A stretch of DNA of 64,000 nt from Streptomyces sp. cf386 (GCF_900103585.1 NZ_FNHV01000022.1:62001-126000); one strand, 5' to 3'; counted from the first letter of the stretch, positions 34,967 to 44,735 are shown. Numbers and translations: made by a program. Notes: a model not told the origin generated them from the letters alone.

Positions 34967-35956
34967 TCACCCTTGTCGCTCCCGGGCCACCCACCCCCGC
35001 TCGTACGCGTGCCACCCCAGCTGCAGCCGAGTCGTCACCCCGGTCAGCTCCATCAGCCGCTTCACCCGGCGCTGCACGGTCCTGAGGCCCAGGTCCAGCT
35101 GCTTGGCCACGCTCGCGTCGGTCAGGCCGGCCAGCAGCAGGGAGAGCACCTCCAGGTCGGTCTCGTCGGGCCCGTCCGGCTGCTGCTCGGTGACGCCGGA
35201 CGTGCCGAGCCGTACCGGCAGAGCCTCCCGCCACACCGACTCGAACAGCCCGGAGAGCAGCTCCAGGAGCCCGCTCGCGTGGACGACCAGCGCGGCCGGC
35301 TCCGAGGTGTGCGAGGTGAGCGGCACGAGGGCGAGGGTGCGGTCGGCGATCACCAGCTTGGTCGGGACCTGGTCCACGACCCGTACCTGCTCCTCGCGGC
35401 CGAGCGCGGCGGACAGCTCGGTGATGCCGTGCGGCTGGTCCAGGACGGAGCGCTCCAGGACCACCCGGTAGCGCACGCCGCGGTCGGCGGCCTGCTCCTC
35501 CGCGTCGTTCTCCATGCCGGTGACGGCGACGGGGCTGCCGGTGACCAGCGCGCACACCTCCTCGCTCGCCCCGAGCTGGAGCTGCAGAAACCGCTGCGAC
35601 ACCGCGGCCGCCCCGATCACCACCTCGACCAGGTCGTGCACGGCGGGCTCGCCGGCCCCCGCCCGGTACTCCTCGGCGAGCATCGCGGCGGCCAGCTCCG
35701 CCTTCTCCAGCTCGTGCCGCTGCTGGGTGAGCAGCGCGCCCAGCGCCACCCCGGGCGGTGCGGCGACCCAGCGGCCGGGGCGCGCGGAGGACTGGGCCGC
35801 GAGCCCGTGCCGCTCCAGTCGGCGCAGGGCGCGCTCGGTGTCGTACTCGCCGAGCGTCAGCCGCCGCGCGAGATCCGGAATGTCGGCGGCGCCCACGGAC
35901 ACCAGGGCCCGGTACGCGGACTCGTGCGTCTCGTCGAGACCAATCGCTCCCAGCAT
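34967..35956 (-). CDS. HTH regulator: TrmB-like N-terminus and LuxR-type C-terminus
   Basis: 329 residues from the ATG at 35956 (GGGGAGG 12 bases upstream); a 20-residue extension is possible but lacks a site. The N-terminus has a winged helix of the TrmB type ('DIPDLARRLTLGEYDTERALRRL'), the middle is a sensory region, and the C-terminus is a LuxR HTH ('EVLSLLLAGLTDASVAKQLDLGLRTVQRRV'). This arrangement is frequent in Streptomyces, often beside a secreted protease, as here. It is divergent from the S8 peptidase gene and probably controls it. Confidence 0.85.
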   Translation of the reverse strand: MLGAIGLDETHESAYRALVSVGAADIPDLARRLTLGEYDTERALRRLERHGLAAQSSARPGRWVAAPPGVALGALLTQQRHELEKAELAAAMLAEEYRAGAGEPAVHDLVEVVIGAAAVSQRFLQLQLGASEEVCALVTGSPVAVTGMENDAEEQAADRGVRYRVVLERSVLDQPHGITELSAALGREEQVRVVDQVPTKLVIADRTLALVPLTSHTSEPAALVVHASGLLELLSGLFESVWREALPVRLGTSGVTEQQPDGPDETDLEVLSLLLAGLTDASVAKQLDLGLRTVQRRVKRLMELTGVTTRLQLGWHAYERGWVARERQG

Positions 35957-36174
35957 CGGGCCGCGCCCCTCCCCAAGTCGAACACCGGTGTCCGGTCCGT
36001 GGCGGAAAACGGCCACGGCGTAAAACCGCCTCTACACATCATCGTCGCACCACCCGTCACTCTGCCAAGGTGTCGCCACCGCAGCATCAACCAACGCCCG
36101 CTTTGCCCGACTTGGGCCTTCTTGGCCTGCGCTTTCGCGCCGCCGGGCAGACGGCAGCACGGGAAGAGACGATC
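35957..36174. promoter_or_regulatory. Divergent promoter region, regulator and S8 protease
   Basis: 218 bases between the two starts. It is less GC-rich than its surroundings in its first third. No clear dyad or consensus promoter was found by eye, though both genes must be read from it. Confidence 0.4.
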
Positions 36175-39100
36175 TTGGGGAGAGCGATACCGCGTACGGC
36201 GCTGGGCGCGGCGACCGCCGCCATCCTGGCCGTGACGACAGCCGTACCCACGCACACGGCAACCGCCGCATCCACGCACGCGGCGACCGCCGTACCCGCA
36301 CCCGGGGCCACCCCCGACACCGGCGCCGGATCCGTCGTCACCCTCGTCACCGGTGACCGCGTCCTCGTCACCCGGGACGGGGCGGTCGCCCTGCCCGGCG
36401 CGGACGGCACGACGCCGTTCACCCAGACCCGCCGGTCCGGCGACGACCTGTACGTCTACCCCGAGGCCGCGGTCGAGGCGATCGCCGACGGCCGGGTCGA
36501 CGAGGAGCTCTTCAACGTGACCGGCCTGGTCCGCCAGGGCTACGACGACGCGCACCGCCGCACGCTCCCGCTGATCGCGACCTACGACCGCTCCGTCGCC
36601 CGAGCCGTCCCGCCCACCCCGCGCGGCGCCGAACGCGGCCTCGTTCTCGACCCGATCGACGCGGTCGCCCTGGAGGCCGACAAGAAGAAGGCCGCCGACT
36701 TCTGGGCGGATCTCACCAACCCCCGTTCCCGCGCGGCCGGCGACCTGAAGAAGCTGTGGCTCGACGCCAAGGTCGAGGCCACCCTCGACCGCTCGACCCG
36801 CCAGGTGCACGCCCCCGAGGCCTGGGCCGCCGGATACGACGGCAAGGGCACCAAGGTCGCCGTCCTGGACACCGGCGTCGACGCCGAACACCCCGACCTC
36901 AAGGGCCGTATCACCGCGTCGAAGAACTTCACCGACTCCCCGGACGACGTGGACCACGACGGCCACGGCACCCACACCACCTCCACCGTCGGCGGCACGG
37001 GCGCCGCGAGCGACGGCAGGAAGAAGGGCGTCGCCCCCGGCGCCGACCTCCTCAACGCCAAGGTCCTCAACGACTACGGCTCCGGCGAGACCTCGTGGAT
37101 CATCGCCGGCATGCAGTGGGCCGTCGACCAGGGCGCCGACGTCGTCTCGATGAGCCTCGGCAACCCGGCCCGCACCGACTGCACGGACCCGATGGCCCAG
37201 GCGACGGAGGAGCTGGCCCGGGCCGGCGAGGACACGCTCTTCGTCATCGCGGCGGGCAACACCGGACCCGGCAACAACACGGTCTCGTCCCCGGGTTGCG
37301 CCCCGAGCGTCCTCACCGTCGGCGCCGTCGACCGCGACGACTCCACGGCCTCCTTCTCCAGCCGCGGCCCGGCGTACGGCTCGCACACCCTCAAGCCGGA
37401 GATCGCCGCACCGGGCGTCGGCATCTCCGCGGCGCAGGCCGGCGGGCGCGGCGTGTACGCGTACCGAGCCATGAGCGGTACGTCGATGGCGACCCCGCAT
37501 GTCGCGGGTGCGGCGGCCATCGTCAAGCAGCGCCACCCCGACTGGAGCGCCCGGCGGATCAAGGCGGCCCTCGTCGCCTCCGCCGACCCGGACGTCCCCG
37601 GCGACGTGCGCGAGACGGGCGGCGGGCGCCTCGACGTGGGCGCCGCGATCGGACAGAAGGTGCTGGGCGCACCCGCGCTCCAGGCCGGCGCCTTCGCCTG
37701 GCCGCAGGACGCGAGCGACCGCACGACGGTCGCCGTGCCCTACACCAACACCACGGACAGGGCGGTGGAGTTGAACCTGACGGTGCCCGCCGTCACCGGC
37801 AACGACGGCTCCACCGTCCGCTCCACCGTCGCCCGGCTCGACGCCCGCTCGGTCACCGTCCCGGCGGGCGCGACGGTCGAGGTCCCGCTGCGGATCGACC
37901 CGACGGCCACGCTTCTGCGGGCCCAGTACGGCGACATCACCGGGCGCGTCCTCGCCACGGCCGACGGCGGCGTGACCGTCTCCACGCCCTTCGCGCTGTA
38001 CGTCCAGCCCGAGACCGTCACCCTGCGCGTCAAGCTGATCGACCGTCTCGGCAAGCCCGCCGACGGAGCCTCCTCCGTCGACCTGATCGGCACCGACGAC
38101 GCGACCGGCGAGCGCCGCTTCAACGGAGGCGCAGGCGATCAGACGTACCGGGTCCGCCCCGGCGCATACTTCCTGTCCAGCTTCGTCACGACCCCCGAGG
38201 CCGAGGGCGCGCTCCTCGACTCCCTCACCTACCTCGGCCGTCCGCAGCTGGGGATCCGCGACGACACGACCGTCGTCCTCGACGCCCGCAAGGCCCACCG
38301 CCTGTCCCTCCGCACGGACCGGCCGACCGAACTCCGGGGCGCCACCCTCGGGTTCGCCCGCAGCTGGGACGACACCTGGCTGCACGCGGGCACCGCGGCC
38401 GGCGGACGCGAGCTGCGCGGCTACTACACCTCCGTCACGGGCGGGGCGAGCGACGGGGACTTCGAGTTCGACAGCTTCTGGCGCGCGGCGGCCCCACAGA
38501 TCACCGAACTCGCGGTGGCGGGCGGCCGCTCCCTGCACCCGACCACCGCCTCCTTCAGCTCGGCCAACCTCGACGGCACGGGCCGGGCGCCGCTCTTCGA
38601 CGCCAAGTCCGGTACGGAGGAGGAACTGTCGGGAGCGGCCGGAAAGATCGCGCTCGTCGGGATCCCGGACGGCGGGAGCGCGTACGAGGTCGCGACGCGT
38701 GCGAAGGCGGCGGGCGCCGTGGCGGTCCTCGTCCACCGTGACGCCCCGGGCCGCTGGTACCCGTCGGCCGGTTTCACCGGCGGCCCGCTGCCGGTGCTCG
38801 CCGTCCCGGCGGACGAGGCAGCGGCGCTGCTCGGGGCCGGGGACGTGACCCTGCGCTGGAAGGCCACCGCCAACAGCCCGTACGTCTACAACCTCGCCTT
38901 CCCGGAGAGCGGCCCGATCGGCGGCGACCGCACCTACCGCGTCCGGGACCGGGACCTGGCGGCGACGACGGCGACGTACCGCTCGATGGCGTCCGCCGCC
39001 ACCGACCACATCGACTTGACGTCCATGACCCGTCCGAACGGCCTGACCGGCTACTTCGGCGCACTGGAGACGGTCCCCGCGCCCTTCCGGCGCACCGAGT

Positions 39101-39909
39101 ACCACTCGCCGGGCACCACCGGCTGGGAGCACGAGGTGTCCAGCAGCTTCCCGTGGGGCGAGTTCATGATCGACCCCATGCGGACGTACGAGAAGGGGGA
39201 GCGGCGGACCGAGGAGTGGTACGGCGGTGTCCTCGTGCCGACGGCCCCGCTCGACGACAGCGGCCGCCCGGCCCTCGCCGCCGAACGGCAGGGCAACCTG
39301 ATCGGCGTGGCGCCCGGCTTCTGGGGCGACGGCCAACACCAGGGCGTGCAGGGGAGCTTCGGTGACATCGGCAGCATGACGCTGCGGCGGGGCGGCGAGA
39401 CGATCGGCCAAAGCCCCTATCCGTTCGGGGTGTTCACGGTCCCGGCAGAGGAGTCGACGTACGAACTCACCCTCGACACCGCGAAGATCGGCCCTCCGTC
39501 CCGCGCCTGGAATCGCTCGACGAGCACGACGACGACCTGGTCCTTCCGCTCGGCCGCGGCCGAGGACACGTACTCGCAGGGCATACCGCTGCTGTTCCCG
39601 CGGTACACGCTGCCTGAGGACGGCCTGAAGACCCTCCCCGCAAAGGACGGTCAGGCGATCACCCTCACGGCGACGGGGCATGCGGGCTACGAGCCCGGCA
39701 AACTGACCGAAGCCGGGCTCGCCTACTCGTACGACGATGGCGCGACCTGGACCGAGGCGCGCACGGAACGGCAGGACGACGGGAGCTGGAAGGCGGTCGT
39801 GAACCACAGCGGAACGACAGGAAAGCCGGTCACACTCAAGGCCGTCCTGACCGACGCCAACGGCACTTCGGTCACCCAGATGGTGACCCGGGCCTACGAC
39901 GTGCGCTGA
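36175..39909 (+). CDS. Large secreted subtilisin-like serine protease (S8)
   Basis: 1244 residues from a TTG at 36175 with GGAAGAG upstream; the protein then starts with a signal peptide ('GRAIPRTALGAATAAILAVTTA'), and upstream in-frame sequence overlaps the regulator control region. Pro-segment ~40-215; catalytic domain with Asp232 in 'VAVLDTGVD', His264 in 'DGHGTHTTS', the oxyanion Asn in 'AAGNTGPG' and Ser437 in 'SGTSMATPHVAG'. After it come beta-rich domains and a PA-like segment ('GKIALVGIPDGGSAYEVATRAKAAGAVAVLVHRD'-region, ~825-870). A digestive extracellular protease. The C-terminal ~700 residues carry no catalytic motif and probably bind substrate or cell wall. Confidence 0.92.
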   Translation: MGRAIPRTALGAATAAILAVTTAVPTHTATAASTHAATAVPAPGATPDTGAGSVVTLVTGDRVLVTRDGAVALPGADGTTPFTQTRRSGDDLYVYPEAAVEAIADGRVDEELFNVTGLVRQGYDDAHRRTLPLIATYDRSVARAVPPTPRGAERGLVLDPIDAVALEADKKKAADFWADLTNPRSRAAGDLKKLWLDAKVEATLDRSTRQVHAPEAWAAGYDGKGTKVAVLDTGVDAEHPDLKGRITASKNFTDSPDDVDHDGHGTHTTSTVGGTGAASDGRKKGVAPGADLLNAKVLNDYGSGETSWIIAGMQWAVDQGADVVSMSLGNPARTDCTDPMAQATEELARAGEDTLFVIAAGNTGPGNNTVSSPGCAPSVLTVGAVDRDDSTASFSSRGPAYGSHTLKPEIAAPGVGISAAQAGGRGVYAYRAMSGTSMATPHVAGAAAIVKQRHPDWSARRIKAALVASADPDVPGDVRETGGGRLDVGAAIGQKVLGAPALQAGAFAWPQDASDRTTVAVPYTNTTDRAVELNLTVPAVTGNDGSTVRSTVARLDARSVTVPAGATVEVPLRIDPTATLLRAQYGDITGRVLATADGGVTVSTPFALYVQPETVTLRVKLIDRLGKPADGASSVDLIGTDDATGERRFNGGAGDQTYRVRPGAYFLSSFVTTPEAEGALLDSLTYLGRPQLGIRDDTTVVLDARKAHRLSLRTDRPTELRGATLGFARSWDDTWLHAGTAAGGRELRGYYTSVTGGASDGDFEFDSFWRAAAPQITELAVAGGRSLHPTTASFSSANLDGTGRAPLFDAKSGTEEELSGAAGKIALVGIPDGGSAYEVATRAKAAGAVAVLVHRDAPGRWYPSAGFTGGPLPVLAVPADEAAALLGAGDVTLRWKATANSPYVYNLAFPESGPIGGDRTYRVRDRDLAATTATYRSMASAATDHIDLTSMTRPNGLTGYFGALETVPAPFRRTEYHSPGTTGWEHEVSSSFPWGEFMIDPMRTYEKGERRTEEWYGGVLVPTAPLDDSGRPALAAERQGNLIGVAPGFWGDGQHQGVQGSFGDIGSMTLRRGGETIGQSPYPFGVFTVPAEESTYELTLDTAKIGPPSRAWNRSTSTTTTWSFRSAAAEDTYSQGIPLLFPRYTLPEDGLKTLPAKDGQAITLTATGHAGYEPGKLTEAGLAYSYDDGATWTEARTERQDDGSWKAVVNHSGTTGKPVTLKAVLTDANGTSVTQMVTRAYDVR

Positions 39910-39946
39910 CGCGCGCGAAGGGGATCGGGGCCCGGGTCACACAGCA

Positions 39947-39990
39947 GTCGCCGGGCGGCTCTCCCGTGGGGGGTGGGGCTGCCCGGCGAC
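39947..39990 (+). terminator. Hairpin terminator after the S8 protease gene
   Basis: Arms 39947-39959 and 39978-39990 pair at 12 of 13 positions around an 18-base G-rich loop, 38 bases after the stop. Confidence 0.6.
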
Positions 39991-40064
39991 ATGTATCGCC
40001 TCTTGGGGTCGGATTTTCCGGATGCCCCGTTTTCATCCGGCCCGAGCGGTGGACAATTGGGGGC

Positions 40065-41363
40065 ATGAGCCAGCAGGGGGGAAGGCCCACCGGTCACGAG
40101 GACGACTGGTGGGGGCAGCTGTACGGCGACTACGCCGAGGACACCGGCCCTACGGCCGCGCCCGACTCACTGGACGACCGGTTCGCCTCGGCGGCGGGGG
40201 TGTCGGGGAAGGGGCCCGCGCTTCCGTCGCCGCGGACGGGCGCGGACGCCGTGGAGGTTCCGTCGACCTTCCCGGCGGGCCTGCCGAAGCCGCCGGGATT
40301 CACGGTGGAGGCGCCGCCCCCGCAGCGCGCGGCGCCGCCGCATGACGTCGACGAGCCCCGCACCGCGACCCAGGTCGACGTCCCCACCCTCCCTCCGCCC
40401 TCCCTCGACTACGTGGGCAGCGGCCCGCCCACCTACGCCCCCGAACCCACCGCACTCCCACCCGCGGACCCGGACGACCTCGACGACCTGGTCGCCGACA
40501 CCGTCCTGGACGGCGCGCACTACGGCGCCTGCACCCTGCGCGCCGTCTCCACACGCGGCGACTCCGCCCGCTACCGGGGCGAACCCCGCCGCGACTCCCT
40601 CCTCACCGCCCGCTTCGGCACCGGCGACCACGCCCTGATCCTCGTGGCGATGGCAACCGGCGCCCGCGCCACCCCGAACGCGCACCGCGCCGCCACCGAG
40701 GCCTGCCACTGGATCGGCCGGGCCGTCGGACGCAGCCACCCGAGGCTCGCCGAGGACATAAGGGCCGCGCGGCGCGGCGACCTGAAGTCCGGCCTGCACC
40801 GCCTCACCGACCGCAGCCTCGGCAAACTCCGCGCCAGCGCCGCGGAACAGGGCATCGAGCCGGAGGAGTACGCGGCGACCCTGCGCTGTCTGCTGCTCCC
40901 CGCCGACCCCGAGTGCCGTACGCGCGTCTTCTTCGGCATGGGAGGGGGCGGACTCTTCCGCCTGCGGAACGGCGAGTGGCAGGACATCGAGCCCCGCGTC
41001 ACCGATGCCACCGGCGAACCCGTCCTAGGCTTCGGCTCCTTGCCGGCCGAGACCCCCGAGGGCGACCGCCTCACCATGGACCTCGGCATCACCACACCCC
41101 CGAGCCCCTACGACCCGGCCCTGGAGGAGCCCCGCGAGCCCTTCCGCTTCCGCGCCTCGGTGGCCCGCCCGGGCGACACCCTCCTCATGTGCACGGGCGG
41201 CCTCGCCGACCCCCTGCGCGGCGAACCCGAACTCGCCGCCCACCTGACCGGCCGCTGGTCCGACCCCCAACCACCCGGCCTCGCCGAGTTCCTGGCCGAC
41301 ACCCAGGTCCGCGTGAAGGGCTACGCCGACGACCGTACGGCGGCCGCGGTGTGGGAGGCGTGA
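40065..41363 (+). CDS. PP2C-like protein with degenerate metal site
   Basis: 432 residues. A Pro-rich N-terminal ~150 residues precede a PPM/PP2C-like fold ('CTLRAVSTRGDSARYRGEPRRDSLLTARFGTGDHALILVA' region). Where PP2C has the metal-binding 'ADGMGG', this reads 'MATGARATPNAHRAA', and the later 'TDGL' reads 'CTGGLADPL'. Both metal-binding Asp positions therefore look lost. I infer a pseudophosphatase or a binding protein. The ATG at 40065 has only a weak G-rich site. It converges on the HTH membrane protein gene with 10 bp between. Confidence 0.65.
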   Translation: MSQQGGRPTGHEDDWWGQLYGDYAEDTGPTAAPDSLDDRFASAAGVSGKGPALPSPRTGADAVEVPSTFPAGLPKPPGFTVEAPPPQRAAPPHDVDEPRTATQVDVPTLPPPSLDYVGSGPPTYAPEPTALPPADPDDLDDLVADTVLDGAHYGACTLRAVSTRGDSARYRGEPRRDSLLTARFGTGDHALILVAMATGARATPNAHRAATEACHWIGRAVGRSHPRLAEDIRAARRGDLKSGLHRLTDRSLGKLRASAAEQGIEPEEYAATLRCLLLPADPECRTRVFFGMGGGGLFRLRNGEWQDIEPRVTDATGEPVLGFGSLPAETPEGDRLTMDLGITTPPSPYDPALEEPREPFRFRASVARPGDTLLMCTGGLADPLRGEPELAAHLTGRWSDPQPPGLAEFLADTQVRVKGYADDRTAAAVWEA

Positions 41364-41373
41364 CGGGGCGCGC

Positions 41374-42717
41374 CTAGCTGTAAGCCCTCCATGCACGGGC
41401 CGAGGTGTCGTACTCGTAGCGCGGCAGCCCCTTGATGCCCGTCGTGCGGAACGGGCGGCCGTGGTCGTCGATGCGGACCGTGCCGGTACGGCCCTGCGAG
41501 GACCAGTCGAGTTCGAGGTACCAGTCACAGGTGCAACCGGTCGTCTGCGCGTCGACCACCAGCACCTCAGGGTCCTCGGCGGACACGCGGTACGGCAGCC
41601 GCATCGCCGGGATGGTGACGCCCGAGTCGTTGCCGTCGACCGGGCGGGCGATGGGCCGGTCCTTGTCCAGGTCGACGTCGAAGTAGCGGGGCGTCAGCGC
41701 GCCACCGCAGCCGTTGTTCATGGCGTACGAGTTGCCCTCAAGGGGCGCCGAGCGGCCCACGACGCGCACCCGGAGCGCCTCCAGGACGACGGCCGTCGAC
41801 GTCCGCCCCTGCACGCTGATCTCTACCATCGTCTGCCGGCCGTGCACCGCGCTCTGGCTCGCCGCCCAGACTGCGGCGTCCTGCGGGACCGGCGGCGGGG
41901 GCACCTGCTGCGGGGACTTGGCGGTGACGTAGTCATGGCCGCAGCCCGCGTTCCAGACATGGGAGTCGGCGCTCCAGGTGAGGGGAACGCCGGACGAGGG
42001 CTGCTTGTCGTCGGCTTCCTTCGGGGGCTGTCCGGCGGTCTCGGTGGGCTTCGCCGAAGACTCCTTCGACGTGCCGACCGAGGGCGAGGGCGAGGGATTG
42101 GTGGGGGAGGCGTTCGGGGACTTGGCCGACTTCGGGCGGGGGGTGCCCGACTCCGTCGTACGGGTCGGATCGGCGCCCTGGACGGAGTCGCTCGCCCGGG
42201 GACGGTCGTTGTCCGGCAGGGCGGAGAGGCTGCCGAGCGTGGCGAGGAGTGCCGTCGCCACGGCGGCGGAGACCAGGAGGTGTCGGCGGCGGTACCAGGG
42301 GCGGCGGGGAGGCTCGGTCGGTGTCGGTGCCGGTTCGTCGGGCAGTTCGGAGAGGGAGTCGTCAGCGGGTGAGGGGACGCTGTCCGCCGTAGGAGAAGCC
42401 GCAGCAGCAGAAGCTGTTGTGGAATCGGCCGTCGCGGGAGGACTCGCCGTCCGTGCCCGCTGGCGCGCCGCCACCGCCAGGATCCACAGCCGGTGCAGCT
42501 CCAGCCGCTCCTCCGCTGTCGCCCCGCACAGCGCCGCGAAGCGTTCCACGGGCGCGAAGTCGAGAGGGACCGCGTCGCCCGCGCAGTAGCGGTGCAGCGT
42601 GGAGGTGTTCATGTTCAGGCGGCGGGCCAGTTGGCCGTAACTGCGATCGGTGCGTTCCTTCAGGCGGCTGAGCGACGCCGCGAACTCCTGGACGTCGTCG
42701 TCCTGTACTTCCGACAC
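41374..42717 (-). CDS. Membrane-anchored HTH (XRE-like) protein
   Basis: 447 residues from a GTG at 42717 (GGGGGAACT upstream). N-terminal XRE-type HTH ('SYGQLARRLNMNTSTLHRYCAGDAVP', ~25-52), a disordered stretch, one membrane helix ('HLLVSAAVATALLATLGSL', ~145-163), a long Ser/Pro/Lys linker, and an external beta domain with four or more Cys ('NAGCGHDY', 'NNGCGG', 'TTGCTCDW'). The topology puts the DNA-binding part inside and the Cys-rich domain outside. Similar proteins recur in Streptomyces without a known role. Confidence 0.8.
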   Translation of the reverse strand: MSEVQDDDVQEFAASLSRLKERTDRSYGQLARRLNMNTSTLHRYCAGDAVPLDFAPVERFAALCGATAEERLELHRLWILAVAARQRARTASPPATADSTTASAAAASPTADSVPSPADDSLSELPDEPAPTPTEPPRRPWYRRRHLLVSAAVATALLATLGSLSALPDNDRPRASDSVQGADPTRTTESGTPRPKSAKSPNASPTNPSPSPSVGTSKESSAKPTETAGQPPKEADDKQPSSGVPLTWSADSHVWNAGCGHDYVTAKSPQQVPPPPVPQDAAVWAASQSAVHGRQTMVEISVQGRTSTAVVLEALRVRVVGRSAPLEGNSYAMNNGCGGALTPRYFDVDLDKDRPIARPVDGNDSGVTIPAMRLPYRVSAEDPEVLVVDAQTTGCTCDWYLELDWSSQGRTGTVRIDDHGRPFRTTGIKGLPRYEYDTSARAWRAYS

Positions 42718-42811
42718 AGTTCCCCCGCGTCCTCCCCGTCCCGGGACGGCATCCCAGGCACTCCATATACCTGCACGTCAGAAGGGCTGGGATGGTTCCA
42801 CCGTCGCGGAT

Positions 42812-42837
42812 CGGGCGGCAGCGCTTGCGGCCGCCCG
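42812..42837. other. Inverted repeat upstream of the secreted protein gene
   Basis: CGGGCGGC (42812-42819) pairs with 42830-42837 around 10 bases. It lies in the 248-bp divergent region between the HTH membrane protein and the small secreted protein; operator or leader hairpin. Confidence 0.35.
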
Positions 42838-42965
42838 CTGTGACGGCTGATGCTTTTGGTGTCGCACCGACCAGGGCCACAGGCTCCAGCCGGACGGACC
42901 ATCCGGCGTCGGTGACGGCCGCGTTCCGATCGTTCACGCTCTCATCTCACTCACGGGGGACAACC

Positions 42966-43583
42966 ATGCCCAAGCGCATCCGAGCCGGCGTGCTCGCCGC
43001 ACTCGCTGTCGCCGGCCTCACCGCAGGCGCCGCACTCTCCGCCGCACCGGCCGGCGCGGCGACCAAAGCGCCCGCACCGAAGTTCCTCGCGGCGTCCGAA
43101 CTCCCGCCGCACCCCTCCTCCGCCTGGACCGCCGGCAAGGTCACCGACGGCATCCCGGAGGAGATGCAGTACTGCTTCGGCGAGGCGCTGCTCGCCTACG
43201 ACCTGCGCCACCGCACCTTCCGCACCGACCTCGAGACCAACGCCCAGCAGCTCAACGTCGTCGTCGGCGACAACGCCAAGGCCAAGGCCCTCGCCACGCG
43301 CCTCAACAAGGAGATCCGGTCCTGCGTCGAGCGCAGCGACGCCGATCCCGACATCGAGGCCGAGTACCGCAGCTTCGGCAGCCTGCCGGTCGAGGAGGGT
43401 GCCCGCGTCCACGGCGTGCACACCCGGGCCTCCTGGGGCGCCATGGACATCGGCCTCGTCTCCGTCGGCCGGGACGGCGGCACCGTCACCGTCGTGCAGT
43501 GGGGACAGATGGGCGACTTCACGAGCGCGCCGGTGAAGGCCTTCAAGAAGACGACCACCACCGCGGTCAACAAGCTCTACTGA
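42966..43583 (+). CDS. Small secreted protein, function unknown
   Basis: 205 residues. A clear Sec signal peptide ('MPKRIRAGVLAALAVAGLTA') ends 'APAGAA' near residue 33. The mature part has two Cys ('MQYCFGEAL', 'EIRSCVERS') that could form a disulfide, and a C-terminal strand set 'GTVTVVQWGQMGDF'. GGGGGA precedes the ATG. I recognise it as a conserved Streptomyces exported protein type but cannot name a function. Confidence 0.75.
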   Translation: MPKRIRAGVLAALAVAGLTAGAALSAAPAGAATKAPAPKFLAASELPPHPSSAWTAGKVTDGIPEEMQYCFGEALLAYDLRHRTFRTDLETNAQQLNVVVGDNAKAKALATRLNKEIRSCVERSDADPDIEAEYRSFGSLPVEEGARVHGVHTRASWGAMDIGLVSVGRDGGTVTVVQWGQMGDFTSAPVKAFKKTTTTAVNKLY

Positions 43584-43613
43584 CCGACGCGCCACCACCG
43601 GACCATCACACCA

Positions 43614-43656
43614 GCGGGGCCGCCCTCCCGGACGGGGGTCGGGCGGGCGGCCCCGC
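43614..43656 (+). terminator. Strong hairpin terminator
   Basis: Arms 43614-43630 and 43640-43656 pair at 16 of 17 positions, 30 bases after the secreted-protein stop. Confidence 0.85.
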
Positions 43657-44154
43657 ACCCATGGCACCGAATTCCAGCCAGTTTTCGCCACCTTCGGCAC
43701 CGGGCCGACAGCGCGTCCGCGTCGAGCCCCGACCGTCACGGCTCTGCGTCGAGTACGCCGGTATCCGCAGGCCGGTGTCGGCGAACGGACCGATCCTCCA
43801 CCGTCAGGACGCCGCCGTGGCCGTCGGCACGTAACCGTGCGGCACCGCCCTGGTCGGCCGTCCCGTCCAGAAGCAGATGACCCGCCTCGCCTCCCCTCGC
43901 CGGAGACCCGCCTCGGCCCGGTGGCAGCGTACGTCGCCGGTGGTCGACCCGGTTCGGTCGTCGCGTACGGCGACTCCCGGGCGGCCGGTGGATGACGTTC
44001 CAGGTTTCATCCACCGCACCCGGGCCGCCCCAACCGTGGCCGAACACCCGGTCGTTGACGATTCGACATGACTGTCGGGGGTCCGACTGGGAAATGGTTC
44101 CCGTGAACGTGTTCGAGCAGGAGGGGAACCGACATCGGCACGCGGGCGGGGGTC
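43657..44154. other. ~500 bp without a supported gene
   Basis: Frames on both strands are Arg/Pro-rich and have no ribosome site or motif. I see only scattered short dyads. An AGGAGGGG at 44118-44125 is 29 bases before the next start and has no start codon at proper distance. Confidence 0.45.
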
Positions 44155-44637
44155 ATGAAGAGGCAAGTACGGGGAGGCGGTCCCATAGCGATCGGGGCCT
44201 TCTCGGTGGAGATGGTGGAGGACAGGGCCGCGAGCACGGGGGAACACAGCCAGACGTCTCAACTCAGGCGCAGACTCGGGCGGGCGGACCTGCGGGCCGT
44301 ACCGGAGGCACGCAGGGCGCTGCGCGACCTGTTACGGACGTGGGGGAGGCCCGGACGATCGGACATAGCCGAACTGCTCACCAGCGAGCTCGTCACCAAC
44401 GCGATCGTGCACACCGACGATGACGCGGTCCTGACGGCCACAGTGGGACCGGGTGGACTCCGGGTGGAGGTGCGGGACTTCGTGGCCCGCCGGCCCAGAC
44501 TGCGCGTACCGAACGCCGACGACGGTACGAACGGCAGGGGCCTGGTCCTGGTCCAGTCCCTCGCGGACGCCTGGGGTGTGCGGGCGCACGGCGTGGGGAA
44601 GGCGGTGTGGTTCGAACTCGACGCGGATGCCGCGTGA
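44155..44637 (+). CDS. RsbW-like ATP-binding protein (HATPase_c_2)
   Basis: 160 residues. The N box 'LLTSELVTNAIVHT' (~80-93) and the G-rich lid 'GRGLVLVQSLADAWGV' (~125-140) mark the GHKL ATPase fold of anti-sigma-factor serine kinases. The first ~45 residues are a variable tail. Streptomyces has dozens of such stand-alone proteins, whose partners are anti-anti-sigma factors; no partner gene is adjacent here. Confidence 0.85.
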   Translation: MKRQVRGGGPIAIGAFSVEMVEDRAASTGEHSQTSQLRRRLGRADLRAVPEARRALRDLLRTWGRPGRSDIAELLTSELVTNAIVHTDDDAVLTATVGPGGLRVEVRDFVARRPRLRVPNADDGTNGRGLVLVQSLADAWGVRAHGVGKAVWFELDADAA

Positions 44638-44669
44638 TGCCGTACGACAACCTATGACGCCGTACGACA

Positions 44670-44714
44670 ACGGGAAGGGGCGCGACCCGAGTTGCGGGTC
44701 GCGCCCCTTCCCGT
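44670..44714. terminator. Bidirectional terminator, perfect 20-bp stem
   Basis: Arms 44670-44689 and 44695-44714 are exact inverse copies around AGTTG. It lies between the convergent RsbW-like and DUF2637 genes and would stop transcription from both. A direct repeat of GCCGTACGACAAC sits just to its left. Confidence 0.9.
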
Positions 44715-44735
44715 CGACGAGAGGCATGCGGCGTG

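Noticed and set aside
35857..39807. 1316-codon minus-strand frame opposite the S8 protease
   Set aside because: Shadow of the protease; the catalytic triad and signal peptide are on the plus strand.
43736..44047. 103-codon minus-strand frame in the gap before the RsbW-like gene
   Set aside because: Low-complexity Arg/Pro/Gly composition and no ribosome site.
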